Positions 1-9,585 are shown, counted from the first letter of the stretch. The stretch: DNA of 64,000 bases from Weizmannia acidilactici (GCF_008974185.1 NZ_BKZP01000011.1:1-64000); one strand, 5' to 3'. Made by a program: numbers and translations. Notes: generated by a model not told the origin, from the letters alone.

Positions 1-58
1 ATTGAAAGCGGAAAGTGTGTAGGTGGGAATATAAAAACATTGCATTTTCAGCGATATT

Positions 59-418
59 TTATTCTTCGAATTCCACTTCCCAATCATCAGAATAATCATC
101 ACCTAATAGTTCATGAATGTCTTTTTGTGTATCATCTTGATCCCTTTTCTTTTTAAGGTATTCAAATTCTTCTTTTGATACTAAGTATTCGCCTGATTTC
201 AGTTGTTTTCCGGAAATCTGATTTTCCCTTATCCAGTTTTTTACGGTTTCACCATCTATATCATAATAGTCGGCAACTGTCTGTAAATCAATAAACTCAG
301 TATTATAATTGACCTTTGGTTCATTTCTGCCATCACTTTGCACATCATCATCGCCTTTCAAGTTGGTTTTATCTTGATTATCGCATGAACTTATTGAATA
401 AAACAACGGATTAATCAA
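59..418 (-). CDS. small acidic protein with an excisionase-like helix-turn-helix, possibly 5'-truncated
   Basis: This 119-residue frame has a central segment (about residues 42-88) that looks like a MerR/excisionase-type helix-turn-helix: a 'TVADYYDIDGETVKNWI' helix pair followed by a short wing and 'SKEEFEYLKKK'. Both flanks are acidic and probably disordered; the C-terminus is very acidic. The only available start is a TTG at 418 with no ribosome site, and no internal Met exists, so the 5' part may be lost. I do not recognise the family beyond the HTH. It lies next to mobile-element-like repeats, which fits a phage or transposon accessory gene, but this is inference. Confidence 0.5.
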   Translation of the reverse strand: MINPLFYSISSCDNQDKTNLKGDDDVQSDGRNEPKVNYNTEFIDLQTVADYYDIDGETVKNWIRENQISGKQLKSGEYLVSKEEFEYLKKKRDQDDTQKDIHELLGDDYSDDWEVEFEE

Positions 419-1275
419 TGGGAAATGGGGATCTAATGAGATATTTTCCTGCCAAAATAAATGGTTTCCATGCTAAAAAGTCGGTACCCAACCGGTAGGG
501 AATCCGGCCAATTCAGCGGGAGAAAATGGCTATTTCCGGGTCACTTTTAGTCCCAATTCACGGGCAATCAAACTCAAGCTGGATCCAATTCGGGTCCAGT
601 TTTTCTTTTGCCCAATCTGCCTCAAGCCCTTTTCCGGCAAGGGTTCAAGCGTTCTTCAATCTTTCTTCATCTATGTCCCCTGTTTAAAAATCCAAAGGAT
701 TTTCCCAATCTTTTTTCTTTTTCTCCGACATTGTTTCCCGTCTTTTTTCTGTTCCGTTCAAGGAAGAACTTTTTAACATTTCCAGACTATTCCGTACAAC
801 ATAGCCTCCTAATTTCTGGTAAAAAATCAGGTGTTTTAGGAACCAACTTTTTAACATTGCCTTGAGGCATAGAAATGGGATTGGAGCCTTGGGGGAGTGG
901 GGGTGAGGGGGGGATTTGGGCGGGAACCGACTTTTTAGCAGTTGAATATAGTAGAGGAAAGAAAAAGAGAGAAAGAAGAAAAAAGAAGAGGAAGATCTAA
1001 AACTGTGACTTAGTTGATTTCTTGTAGCTGAGACCGTAATTCTAAGAAATTGAAAATGGGGAGGGGTAGAGAAACTTTCAACAACAGCAGCAATGCAAGT
1101 TGGAAAGCATACTGGTCGCTTTTTCAACCAAACGTTTGATTAAACCATTTACAGGAGACTTCGTAGCGAAAAATGAAGATGAATAAAGAACATTTTGAAT
1201 GGAAAGTCTTGTATAATTATATTTATACTAAATGAATTAGATGTGGCATTAGAGATATTGAAAGGAAAAAACGTT
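419..1275. other. gene-poor stretch with an IS-end-like repeat
   Basis: No convincing gene was seen in these 850 bases. Positions 491-660 match 3135-3290 (see the repeat entries). The rest is purine/pyrimidine-biased low-complexity sequence (about 880-1010). A weak A/T-rich promoter-like stretch around 1205-1230 precedes the S66 peptidase gene. Confidence 0.5.
491..660 (+). repeat. diverged dispersed repeat, copy A (IS-terminus-like)
   Basis: This stretch aligns colinearly with 3135-3290. Both share a 'GGGAAT..G.(C/T)AATTC' start, a 'CCGG.TCAC.TTTAGT' core, and the near-identical block GGGTC(C)AGTTTTTCTTTTGC about 110 bases later, then '..TCCGGCAAG/ATCCAGCAAG'. Short repeated units of the form 'CCGGGTCA.TTTTAGTCC' recall the multi-repeat ends of IS21-type elements. 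That family assignment is from memory and untested. Confidence 0.5.
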
Positions 1276-2265
1276 ATGAGGAAACTGCAAAAAGGCGATA
1301 AGATTGGTATTTTTACACCATCTTCTCCAGCTTCCGTTACAGCAAAAGTTAGATATGAGCGTGGAAAAGCATTTCTTGAGTCAAAAGGCTTTCAAATAGT
1401 GGAGGGGAGTTTAACAAATCAGATTGAAGGTTATCGTTCAGGAACACCTAAAGCAAGAGCTGAAGAATTAAATGAATTGTTACGAGATCCCTCAATCAAA
1501 ATGATTATGTCAATGATTGGCGGAACCAATTCAAATAGTCTACTTCCTTATATTGACTACGAAGCGTTCCGCACAAATCCCAAACTCGTTGTTGGTTATT
1601 CTGATGCTACAGCAATCTTACTGGCTTTGTATGCGAAGACAGGTATACCTACATATTATGGACCAGCGTTAGTACCTTCCTTTGGGGAATTTGAACCTTT
1701 AGTCAATATGACATACCAATTTTTTGAATCTTATTTTTGTGAAGAACAGGAATTACCATATAAAATCCCAATGGCTGAGTTTTGGTCGGATGAACCTGTT
1801 AACTGGTTAGAAAAAACACGAGAAAAAACCTTTTATTCAAATGAATGGCTTGGGTTTAATGACGGAATTGCAGAAGGACGGTTAGTGGGCGGCAATAATA
1901 ACGCAATGTATGGCTTCATTGGGACTGAATACTTTCCAACAATTCATAAAGGCGATATTTTATTAATCGAGGATAGTATGAAAAATGCCTCGATCGTGGA
2001 AAAGAATTTTGCGATGTTGAAACTGCATGGTATTTTTGAAAAAATTGCGGCGATTATACTTGGAAAATATGAGCGTTTTGATGATTTAGGGACAGGGAGA
2101 AGACCAATTGACCTTTTACTGGAACAACTGGATGGAAAAAACATTCCAATATTGGCTGAAGTTGATATGTGTCATACACATCCCATGCACCCTATTGCAA
2201 TCGGCAAAAAAGTCCGGATAGATACTAAAATGAAAACGATTTGGTGTATAGAAGATTGGATATAG
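1276..2265 (+). CDS. S66-family serine peptidase (LD-carboxypeptidase / MccF-like)
   Basis: The 329-residue product is a cytoplasmic S66 peptidase. Members either trim L,D-peptide bonds in recycled murein peptides (LdcA) or cleave acyl-nucleotide antibiotics such as microcin C (MccF). The nucleophile is Ser109 in GYSDAT, the catalytic Glu is about residue 232 in LLIEDS, and the His is about 300 in CHTHP. The N-terminus 'LQKGDKIGIFTPSSP' is the usual first strand of the fold. I chose ATG 1276, behind a GAAAGGA site, rather than an upstream start, because it gives the family's normal N-terminus. The length and the long insert after the Ser motif favour the MccF branch over LdcA. It stands alone, with a GNAT gene downstream, which could be a small self-resistance pair, but that is speculative. 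Confidence 0.85.
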   Translation: MRKLQKGDKIGIFTPSSPASVTAKVRYERGKAFLESKGFQIVEGSLTNQIEGYRSGTPKARAEELNELLRDPSIKMIMSMIGGTNSNSLLPYIDYEAFRTNPKLVVGYSDATAILLALYAKTGIPTYYGPALVPSFGEFEPLVNMTYQFFESYFCEEQELPYKIPMAEFWSDEPVNWLEKTREKTFYSNEWLGFNDGIAEGRLVGGNNNAMYGFIGTEYFPTIHKGDILLIEDSMKNASIVEKNFAMLKLHGIFEKIAAIILGKYERFDDLGTGRRPIDLLLEQLDGKNIPILAEVDMCHTHPMHPIAIGKKVRIDTKMKTIWCIEDWI

Positions 2266-2453
2266 TTCTTTGCTCTGCTTCAGCAGAAGAACATGCCTAT
2301 ATCTGGATTACTGTCAGCCCAACTCAATAGCAAGATACACACAATCAAGCTGCATCCAACATGTATCCGGCTTTTTAAGTCTAAATAAAAGTTTTAAGGA
2401 GAAAAATATGGTAAAATTCAAAAAAGATTTAATTTAAGTTGGAGGGAAAAATA

Positions 2454-2987
2454 TTGTCCTTAATATCAAGCAATCGAATAATTTTAAAAAATATTTCAGG
2501 AAAAGACCTGGATGGCTTATTCAGGTTATATTCAGACCAGGAAGTGATGAAATTCTTTGGAAGAACGCCTGCAAAAAGTAAACAGGAAGTATTAGAAGTT
2601 ATAAAACAAAATATACATATGAAAGAAGAAGGAACCGGAGTTAGATATGCAGCTTATTTAAAAGATAAAGAAGACTTTGTTGGGATCATCACTTTGAAAA
2701 GATATAATGCAAGGAATAGACGGGCAGAAATTGATTATATTGTGTCACCTGAATATCAGAGAAAAGGCTTAGCATCTGAAATGTTAGAACTATTTTTGGA
2801 AGAAGTCTTTAGAGAGTGGAACTTAGAAAGAGTTTCGGCATATGTATTCTTGGAAAACATTCCTTCATGGAAATTGTTGGAGAAGTTCAACTTCATAAGA
2901 GAGGGTATTTTACGCCATTGGACTTATGTAAATGGCAACTTTTATGATTCGTATTCTTACAGTTTGCTTTCTACTGAAGTGAAATGA
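2454..2987 (+). CDS. GNAT family N-acetyltransferase (RimJ/RimL type)
   Basis: The 177-residue product has the GNAT fold: 'RIILKNISGKDLDGLFRLYSD' at the N-terminus, and the acetyl-CoA pyrophosphate-binding segment 'YQRKGLASEML' at about residues 105-115. 'VFLENIPSWKLLEKFNF' then 'REGILRHW' is typical of RimJ/RimL-like acetyltransferases that modify protein N-termini, amino acids or small antibiotics. A TTG start at 2454 sits 7-8 bases after GGAGGG (2441-2446). An in-frame TTG at 2439 lies upstream of that site and is unlikely to be used. The substrate cannot be told from sequence. A hairpin terminator follows. Confidence 0.85.
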   Translation: MSLISSNRIILKNISGKDLDGLFRLYSDQEVMKFFGRTPAKSKQEVLEVIKQNIHMKEEGTGVRYAAYLKDKEDFVGIITLKRYNARNRRAEIDYIVSPEYQRKGLASEMLELFLEEVFREWNLERVSAYVFLENIPSWKLLEKFNFIREGILRHWTYVNGNFYDSYSYSLLSTEVK

Positions 2988-3035
2988 TAACTCTTGTTTT
3001 TATCAACATTAACTTCGATAAAAAGAAAATATAAG

Positions 3036-3069
3036 GAAAAAGACTTGGATTAGCCCAAAGTCTTTTTCT
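3036..3069 (+). terminator. intrinsic terminator of the GNAT gene
   Basis: A stem with arms GAAAAAGACT and AGTCTTTTTC closes a loop of about 13 bases and provides the T-run. It lies 50 bases after the GNAT stop codon. Confidence 0.75.
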
Positions 3070-3134
3070 ATGTGAGATACATTCAGTTATCTACCTAACG
3101 ATTTCAGTCCCCCTTCTAAATAGCCGGTAATAGC

Positions 3135-3290
3135 TCGGCAGGGAATTGAGCTAATTCTGTAGAAGAATTGAGTCATCCGGATCACATTTAGTTCCGGTTA
3201 ATTTCAATATAAACTCAGAATGGATTCAAAATGGGGTCAGTTTTTCTTTTGCTCACTTTTCTTCAATCGCTTATCCAGCAAGTAGTAGGA
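3135..3290 (+). repeat. diverged dispersed repeat, copy B (IS-terminus-like)
   Basis: This is the partner of the repeat at 491-660, in the same orientation, about 2.6 kb away. The two copies bracket the S66 peptidase and GNAT genes. The best-conserved block is GGGTCAGTTTTTCTTTTGC at about 3234-3252. Confidence 0.5.
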
Positions 3291-3336
3291 ATTGGTTATC
3301 GGTTCATTAGTTTAATCTAAACTTGATCCATACTCC

Positions 3337-3905
3337 CTATGATCTCTGACAATTTTTCAGTCCTTTTTCCAATTGATAAAATGTAGAATATGAATCTGAC
3401 AGACGAATATGGGAATGGTCAATGCTGTCATAAATGTTCCCGAGGTTCAATAAAATTCCTTCACGGAGGGCAGATTGAAACAATTTTTGCATAGATACTT
3501 GCTTTTTAAGCGTAAGCCATATATAAAAGCCGCCTGCAGGTAAATTCCAAGTGGCGATTTCTTTAAAATGTTTATTTAGGAGTTCAAGCGTACAATCCCT
3601 ACGCAATTTTAATTCCATCCTGATTTCTCTTATGTACACGTCATAAAACCCACTGGACAGGCACTCTGCGACTACGTACTGTGATAAGGAACTGGAACCG
3701 TAGTCAGTCTGCATTTTAATATCTGCCAGTCGATCAATGACAGGTTCCGGTCCGACAATCCAGCCAATTCGGAGACCGGGCCCAAGAGTTTTAGACATGC
3801 TACCAATATAGAGAACCAGACCTTGGTCATCATTAGCTTTCAAGGAGGCGGTTTTTCATCAAACCATAAATCACCGTAAACATCATCTTCAATAATAGGT
3901 AACTG
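3337..3905 (-). pseudogene. MocR/GntR-type regulator, C-terminal aminotransferase domain (truncated, frameshifted)
   Basis: The reverse strand encodes the C-terminal half of a class I aminotransferase fold of the MocR (PdxR-like) regulator type. The PLP-lysine motif is GSMSKTLGPGLRIGW, followed by 'VIDRLADIKMQ' and 'NLPAGGFYIWL'. Continuous reading runs 3843-3337. The preceding piece 'LPIIEDDVYGDLWFDE' is in another frame at 3905-3845, so one frameshift lies near 3841. Homology then stops just before the Tn7-like element at 3923; the N-terminal wHTH and most of the PLP domain are gone. It cannot make a working regulator. Confidence 0.85.
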
Positions 3906-3922
3906 TTACTACTAAGCTATAT

Positions 3923-4428
3923 TGTCCAAAAGTTGACGGTGCAAAATGCCGTGTTTTGACGGTGAAGGTGTCCAATCACTGGCATCCTGCGATTTCAAAT
4001 GATTTTTTGATTTGATAAAATGTCCAGCTTTTAATAATTTTCACCCTAAAATTAGCATTGATGCTAAGGTTGTCCAAATGGGAGTATTTTAGAGTTCGAA
4101 TTGGACAACGATTTTCGACTTTGCACTATGTGGACCGTTCTTAAAATAGTACGGGAAAATACATAGTTTTGCATTGCTAAAGTGTATATAAGCAACTTGA
4201 CATGGAGCATCTGCGGGCATGCTTCTCTAGCCAGGAAGCCAGAACCTTCTAGGATTGGCTTCACCAAAATTGGTTATCATGCCCGCCACTCCATATAAAG
4301 TTGCTACGGAAAAACCGTTCTGCAAAACTATGTATTTTCACCATAATGAACAGCTCGTTTATTAAATCACATTAGTGGACAATTTACCCAGCAAAGCATG
4401 GACAACTTATACCGTCAACTTTTGGATA
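3923..4428. mobile_element. ~506 bp transposase-less element with Tn7-like complex ends
   Basis: Terminal inverted repeats TGTCCAAAAGTTGACGGT (3923-3940) and its near-complement ACCGTCAACTTTTGGATA (4411-4428) bound the element. The left end has further TGTCCA copies at 3969, 4021 and 4071, spaced 46-52 bases. The right end has inverted copies at 4376, 4399 and the terminus, spaced about 23 bases. Spaced repeats on the left and packed ~22-bp repeats on the right are how Tn7-family ends are built. No transposase is inside. The right tip has ATA instead of ACA, and the flanking 5-mers differ, so the element may be old or rearranged. Confidence 0.6.
4151..4340. repeat. long imperfect inverted repeat inside the element
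   Basis: Arm TGAAAATACATAGTTTTGCA-like at 4153-4173 pairs with TGCAAAACTATGTATTTTCA at 4321-4340. Further in, AGCAACTT..CATGGAG..GCGGGCAT (about 4191-4220) pairs with ATGCCCGC..CTCCATATAAAGTTGCT (about 4279-4307). An inner loop has GAAGCC..GGCTTC. The nested arms could form a ~190-base cruciform or a structured RNA. Confidence 0.65.
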
Positions 4429-4699
4429 TTTAAGGTAAGCAGAAACATCCATGTAAAAAAGTTGGCGTTTATCTGTTTTTAAGTCTTTCCCTCTGCTAAA
4501 AAGTCAGTATCTACTGTGGTGTAGCTGTTTCTTTCTTCTTCTTCATAGTAAAAGAGTTGGTTCCGGCTGATATTAAGTTGGTATATGAAGGAAAAAAGAA
4601 GCATTCCTGTAATGAAGGAAATTTGAGGTTTGCACAAAAAAGAGCCTCCTTGGTATGATACGAGGTGTCCAAAGCTTTGAAGCAAAAATGGACCTTTAA

Positions 4700-6016
4700 T
4701 TTCAGCGTTTCTGGAAACGAATGATGAATCGCTACGGTACAGCGGAAAAATATGAAGATGCCATCAAAGATGAATTTGTGAACGGGGATGAGTTGGATCT
4801 GTTGATTGTCGTTGATAAATTGTTGACGGGCTTTGATGCTCCCCGGGCCACCGTGCTTTACGTCGACAAGCCGTTGAAAGAACATACGCTTTTGCAGGCG
4901 ATCGCCCGGGTTAACCGCCTTTATGAAGGAAAAGACTATGGACTAATTATTGATTATCGTGGCCTTTTGGAGAAGCTGGATCAGGCGATGCAGATGTATT
5001 CCGGGGCGGGACTGGAAAACTTTGATCCGGAAGATTTACAAGGAGCCATTTACGATGTGATCAGTATCATCGGGTCATTACGGCAGCATCATTCCGATTT
5101 ACGGCAAATCTTTGCCCCAATTAAGAATAAAAATGACCGGGAAGCGTATGAAGTGTGGCTGGAAGATGAGGAACGCAGAGAAACCTTTTATCATGTTTTA
5201 AGTCAATTTGGCAGAAATTTAGCCATTGCCCTCGAGTCTGAGAAAATTTACAACGCCCTGCCGCCGGAGGAATTACAAACGTACAAAAAGGACTTCAAAT
5301 TTTTCCAAGACTTGCGAAAAAGCGTGAAGCTGCGTTATTCAGATACGATTGATCACAAAGAATACGAAGCCAAGATGCAAAAACTCATGGACAACTACAT
5401 TGCCGCCGAAGAAGTCATTCGCATTACCAATCCGGTTGATATTCTGAATGCCAAGGCGTTTGAAGAAGAAATCGAACGGCTCGGCTCCAAGCGGGCAAAG
5501 GCTGATGCCATCCGCACCCGGTTGACGAAGAGCATTCATACAAAATGGGACGAAAACCCGGCTTATTATAAAAAGTTTTCCGAGCGGATCGAAGAAGCCA
5601 TTCAGGAGTATCGTGACAAGCGAATTTCCGAGGCAGAGTATTTGAATCGAATGAAAGATATTATGAAGGCCTATCAAAGCGGGCAATCGACAGAAAGTTA
5701 TCCGAAAGTCATCCGAGAAAACCGCAATGCCCAGGCCTTTTATGGAGTAACAAAGGACATCCTGAATGAAGTAACCGATGAAGCAGCAAGCTACGATGCA
5801 AATTCGATCGGTGAACTGGCTTATCAAATGGATGAAATAATAAGGGAACACCAAAAAGTGGATTGGCATGATAATCTGGAAATCCACAACAGAATTGCTC
5901 AGGAATTAGATGATCTCCTTTTTGATTTTAAGGAAAAGTACGGCTTGGATATCGACTTTGATACGATTGATAAAATCATTGAGCAAATTAAAACCGTCGC
6001 TTTAAGGCGTTACTAG
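4700..6016 (+). pseudogene. hsdR: HsdR, C-terminal part of a type I restriction endonuclease (5'-truncated)
   Basis: HsdR is the ATP-driven motor/nuclease subunit of type I restriction enzymes. This reading frame starts inside helicase domain 2 with 'FWKRMMNRYGT' (about 4709) and keeps motif V/VI sequence 'VVDKLLTGFDAPRATVLYVDK' (in part) and 'LLQAIARVNRLYEGKDYG', then the helical C-terminal domain to the stop at 6016. The nuclease domain and helicase domain 1 (about 500-600 residues) are absent. An in-frame TAA at 4697-4699 closes it upstream. An ATG at 4721 could give a 431-residue fragment, but without nuclease or Walker A it would be inactive. No hsdM or hsdS is in the window. Confidence 0.85.
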
Positions 6017-6028
6017 GGCAGGTGCAGC

Positions 6029-6754
6029 ATGGAAAAACATCAGATTGAATACGCCAATAGAGCCATTGATTTCGTCATAAAGCGGAAAAAGGTGAAAAAC
6101 GTAAATCTCCACGTCAAACCGGACATGACGATTGAAGTGACGGCGAATGACAGAGTACCGCTGGAATTTATTACGGACTTTGTAAAATCAAAAGGCTCGT
6201 GGATTCTAAAAAATGTAGGGCATTTTAAAGAAGTCCAGCCTTTAAAACAGAGTGAGAGGGAATATGTCAGCGGAGAAACCTTTAAATATTTGGGGAAGCA
6301 ATACCGCTTGCGGGTGCAAAAGACAACGGAAGAAGAAACCGTGAAATACTTTCGGGGCTTCATCTACATGTATGTAAAGGATACTGAAAACCGAAGCCGA
6401 AAAGCAAAATTGCTGGATGAGTGGTACCGAGAAAAAGCCCAACTAACATTTAATGAATCCCTTGAAAGGATGTATCCATTGGTACAAAAGTACGGAGTTG
6501 AGAAGCCAAGTATTGATGTTCGGTTAATGAAAGCACGTTGGGGATCGGCTTTAACGGAGAAAAACATGGTCCTTTTGAATTCTGAACTCATTAAAGCACC
6601 AAAATACTGTATTGACTATGTCGTTCTGCATGAACTTATTCATTTTAAATACAACGACCATAGCGACAATTTTTATCAAATGCTCTTTTCACTGATGCCG
6701 GATTGGGAGAAGAGGAAGGCAATACTGGATGAGGAAGTCGTAAAGGACTTGTAA
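6029..6754 (+). CDS. YgjP-like (DUF45/SprT-related) zinc metallopeptidase
   Basis: The 241-residue product carries the zinc motif HELIH at residues 201-205, followed by 'HSDNFYQMLFSLMPDW' giving the third ligand, which is the YgjP-type (DUF45) pattern. The N-terminal half is a beta-rich domain with 'VKNVNLHVKPDMTIEVTAND'. It starts 12 bases after the hsdR stop with an AGGGCAGG-type site. DUF45 peptidases are often coded with type I restriction systems, and this gene has stayed intact while hsdR was cut. Its substrate is not known to me. A hairpin terminator follows. Confidence 0.8.
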   Translation: MEKHQIEYANRAIDFVIKRKKVKNVNLHVKPDMTIEVTANDRVPLEFITDFVKSKGSWILKNVGHFKEVQPLKQSEREYVSGETFKYLGKQYRLRVQKTTEEETVKYFRGFIYMYVKDTENRSRKAKLLDEWYREKAQLTFNESLERMYPLVQKYGVEKPSIDVRLMKARWGSALTEKNMVLLNSELIKAPKYCIDYVVLHELIHFKYNDHSDNFYQMLFSLMPDWEKRKAILDEEVVKDL

Positions 6755-6795
6755 AAGTGAACTACTCAGAATAAACCAACCAGATATATCAACAG

Positions 6796-6845
6796 AAGGC
6801 AGTTTCACTTTAATTTGATTGTAGAACTGCCTTTATTAAAACAAA
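6796..6845 (+). terminator. terminator of the hsdR-metallopeptidase unit
   Basis: Arms AAGGCAGTT and AACTGCCTT pair around a long loop and are followed by TATTAAAAC. It lies about 40 bases after the stop codon. The rest of the 300-base gap to copA shows no gene. Confidence 0.6.
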
Positions 6846-7002
6846 AAAAGTGCCAGTTACATATAGAAATAGTTTTAAGTATTTCAAGGTATAAAGGGTG
6901 ATTTAATGCTTCAAAATGTTGTTTTTCAATTGGTAGATTAACCCAAATTAAGAAAGTACAGGTATTTATAAAATAAAAGTTCACGTTTTCTTTGCATAAA
7001 GA

Positions 7003-7042
7003 AGAAAAAATTGTGGATGATTATCCATTATAATCATCCACA
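7003..7042 (-). terminator. terminator of copA
   Basis: A stem TGTGGATGATTA / TAATCATCCACA with a five-to-six base loop is followed on the minus strand by AATTTTTTC, just past the copA stop. Confidence 0.85.
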
Positions 7043-7058
7043 GGTTTCTATACTGCTC

Positions 7059-9491
7059 TTAATGTGCTTGAACAGGTTTCCATTTTCTTAAGAACAGTGT
7101 ATTACCGACAACAGATACAGAGCTGAAGGCCATGGCGCCGCCTGCTAAAATCGGGTTCAACAAGCCAATCGCTGCAACCGGAATTAATACGACATTATAA
7201 GCGAATGCCCAGAATAAGTTTTGGTGTATTTTCCGCATCGTAGCTTTTGATAAGCGAATCGTATTGACAATGCCGATAAGATCTCCACTCATCAGGGTAA
7301 TATCTGCAGCTTCCATCGCAACGTCAGTCCCTGTTCCGATCGCAATACCGACGTCTGCAGCTGCAAGGGCAGGCGCATCATTAATGCCGTCCCCAACCAT
7401 TGCCACAGTTTTTCCGTCTTTCTTCAGTTTTTCCACTTCTTTGGATTTATCTTCCGGCAATACTTCTGCCAATACCCTGTCAACGCCGACTTGTTTCGCA
7501 ATGGCTTCCGCTGTACGACGGTTGTCCCCTGTAATCATGACCACTTCAATATGCATTTTTTTCAACTGCCGGATGGTTTCGGCAGATGTTTCTTTTACAG
7601 TATCCGCCACTGCAATAATCCCTTCAAGCGTTTGGCCGATTGCGATATACATCGCGGTCTTCCCTTCGCTTTCCAGTTTTTCCATTTTGCTTGCTGCATT
7701 TTGGATATCAATTTGGTGATCCAGCATCATTTTCTTATTCCCGATCATCACATGCCGGCCGTCTACCTCAACCTGAATACCGTGTCCTGGTACAGCTTGA
7801 AAGTGAATGGCTTCTTTCAAAGCCAAGCCTTTTTCTTTCGCACCTTTTACAATCGCTTCACCTAATGGATGTTCAGAGCCTTTTTCTGCTGTTGCTGCGA
7901 TCTGCAGCAGTTCCTCTTCTTTTAGGTTGCCAAACGAAATGATATCTGTTACTTCCGGCTGCCCTTTTGTAATCGTTCCTGTTTTGTCCAGGACAACGGT
8001 TGTGATACGCTGGGCATTTTGAAGATGTCCAGCACCTTTGATTAAAACGCCGTTTTCTGCTCCTTTACCGGTACCAACCATGACCGCGGTCGGTGTCGCT
8101 AAACCCAATGCACATGGGCAAGCGATGACCAATACGGCAACCATGCTGATTAAGGCCGGGGTAAACCCTGCTACAAAAAAGGTTACTGTGAAAGTCGCAA
8201 GGGCAATCAAAATAACAATCGGCACAAAGATCCCGGAAATTTTATCCGCCAAGTGCTGGATTGGTGCTTTTGATCCTTGGGCTTCTTCCACCAATTTGAC
8301 GATTTGCGCAAGGGCTGTATCTTTCCCGACTTTTGTAGCTTTGAAGGTAAAGGAACCGTTTTTATTCAAGGTTGCACCTATGACTTGGTCCCCCTGTTTT
8401 TTGCTGACCGGCATGCTCTCACCTGTAAGCATCGATTCATCAACGGAGGAGCTTCCTTCAAGGATCACGCCATCAACCGGGATTTTTTCGCCGGCACGCA
8501 CAAATAATATATCTCCTTCTACAACCTCTTCAATCGGAATATCTGCTTCCTGTCCGTTACGGATGACATGGGCTGTTTTGGCTTGAAGGCCCATCAATTT
8601 TTTGATCGCGTCCGATGTCTGGCCTTTTGCCCTTGTTTCCAGCAGTTTTCCAAGTATGATTAAGGTGATGACAATCACAGAGGCTTCGAAATACAATTCA
8701 TGTCCGGTTCCAAGTACTGTGATAATCAAACTGTATAAATAAGCAGTAGAAGTGCCGAGTACAACGAGAACCGCCATATTTGCGCTTCCGCCCCGCACTG
8801 CATGATAAGCATCACGGTAATAATGGCCGCCTGCAAAAAATTGGACGATCGTTGCCAGTATGAGTTGAATCCAGGGATTCATGTGAAAAGAAAATCCTCC
8901 GCCATAATGCATGACAAGGTCAGATACCATTTGGATTAGGAAAGGAATGGAAATGATGGCTCCAATCAAAAATTTATTCCGCTGTATTTTATAGGCTTTT
9001 TCACGCGCATTTTTTTCGTAGTCTTCATTCCACTCTCCTTTTAATTTTGCATCATAACCGGCCTTCTTCACAGCCGCGATCATCTGATCAACACTTACTT
9101 GCCCGGGAATGTATTCTACATTTGCTGTTTCCATTGCCAAATTAACGGACGCTTTGATGACACCATCCACTTTATTTAAACCCTTTTCAACCCTTGTGGC
9201 ACAGGCTGCGCATGTCATGCCAATAATATCAAACTTTGCTTTTTCTTCCTGTACACCGTAGCCTGTTTTTTTCACTTTTTCAATTATGCTTTCAATCGAG
9301 GCTTGTTTCGGGTCATATTGGATCGCAGCTTTTTCTGTAGCCAGATTGACATTTACCTTTTTGACGCCTTCTACCTTGGACAGGTTTTTTTCAATCCGAT
9401 TGGCGCATGCCGCACATGTCATGCCAGTAATGCCAAAAGTGATATTCTTTTCCGCATTTTTTGCCTGCTTTGCTTGTAATTCTGCGGCCAT
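7059..9491 (-). CDS. copA: copper-exporting P1B-type ATPase CopA
   Basis: CopA pumps Cu(I) out of the cytoplasm at the cost of ATP. The 810 residues show two N-terminal heavy-metal domains, each with GMTCAAC (residues 23-29 and 91-97), the actuator motif TGES (357-360), the membrane metal site CPC (458-460), the phosphorylation site DKTGT (502-506) and the hinge GDGINDAPA. About eight membrane helices are expected. I chose ATG 9491, six bases after GGAGGG, over a start six codons upstream. It follows copZ by 94 bases. That gap holds a terminator and a CsoR-like operator, so copA can be transcribed separately. Confidence 0.97.
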   Translation of the reverse strand: MAAELQAKQAKNAEKNITFGITGMTCAACANRIEKNLSKVEGVKKVNVNLATEKAAIQYDPKQASIESIIEKVKKTGYGVQEEKAKFDIIGMTCAACATRVEKGLNKVDGVIKASVNLAMETANVEYIPGQVSVDQMIAAVKKAGYDAKLKGEWNEDYEKNAREKAYKIQRNKFLIGAIISIPFLIQMVSDLVMHYGGGFSFHMNPWIQLILATIVQFFAGGHYYRDAYHAVRGGSANMAVLVVLGTSTAYLYSLIITVLGTGHELYFEASVIVITLIILGKLLETRAKGQTSDAIKKLMGLQAKTAHVIRNGQEADIPIEEVVEGDILFVRAGEKIPVDGVILEGSSSVDESMLTGESMPVSKKQGDQVIGATLNKNGSFTFKATKVGKDTALAQIVKLVEEAQGSKAPIQHLADKISGIFVPIVILIALATFTVTFFVAGFTPALISMVAVLVIACPCALGLATPTAVMVGTGKGAENGVLIKGAGHLQNAQRITTVVLDKTGTITKGQPEVTDIISFGNLKEEELLQIAATAEKGSEHPLGEAIVKGAKEKGLALKEAIHFQAVPGHGIQVEVDGRHVMIGNKKMMLDHQIDIQNAASKMEKLESEGKTAMYIAIGQTLEGIIAVADTVKETSAETIRQLKKMHIEVVMITGDNRRTAEAIAKQVGVDRVLAEVLPEDKSKEVEKLKKDGKTVAMVGDGINDAPALAAADVGIAIGTGTDVAMEAADITLMSGDLIGIVNTIRLSKATMRKIHQNLFWAFAYNVVLIPVAAIGLLNPILAGGAMAFSSVSVVGNTLFLRKWKPVQAH

Positions 9492-9507
9492 ATGATTCCC
9501 TCCTATC

Positions 9508-9535
9508 AATATCCTATACCCTATACAGGTATATT
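9508..9535 (-). promoter_or_regulatory. CsoR-like operator in front of copA
   Basis: The minus strand reads ATACCTGTATAGGGTATAGG, matching the GTAGGGGGTAT-type pseudopalindrome bound by Cu(I)-sensing CsoR. It overlaps the expected copA promoter just upstream of the ribosome site. Confidence 0.65.
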
Positions 9536-9540
9536 TTTTT

Positions 9541-9574
9541 GAAAAAAGAGAGCGTGCCTTTCAGCACAGCTCCA
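9541..9574 (-). terminator. hairpin between copZ and copA
   Basis: The minus strand reads GAGCTGTGC-TGAAAG-GCACGCTC then TCTTTTTTC, a stem with one bulge and a T-run. It probably stops most copZ transcripts, leaving copA to its own promoter. Confidence 0.7.
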
Positions 9575-9585
9575 TTCCTATGAAA

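Noticed and set aside
608-865. 85-codon plus-strand frame overlapping repeat copy A
   Set aside because: It has no start context and overlaps a non-coding repeat. The protein is rich in F, P and L as expected from T/C bias.
684-1127. 147-codon frame on the minus strand in the purine-rich stretch
   Set aside because: The translation is low complexity (runs of S, F and P), has no ribosome site and no family features. It comes from base-composition bias.
3045-3060. Match of TTGGATTAGCC to the third CRISPR spacer
   Set aside because: Only 11 bases are shared and they lie in a terminator loop. That is chance level, not a self-targeting protospacer.
4479-4885. Minus-strand frames upstream of and within the hsdR fragment
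   Set aside because: They lack ribosome sites and conserved motifs, and the second is antisense to hsdR.
7264-8586. Several open frames on the plus strand opposite copA
   Set aside because: They are mirror frames of the P-type ATPase coding sequence, with no ribosome sites.
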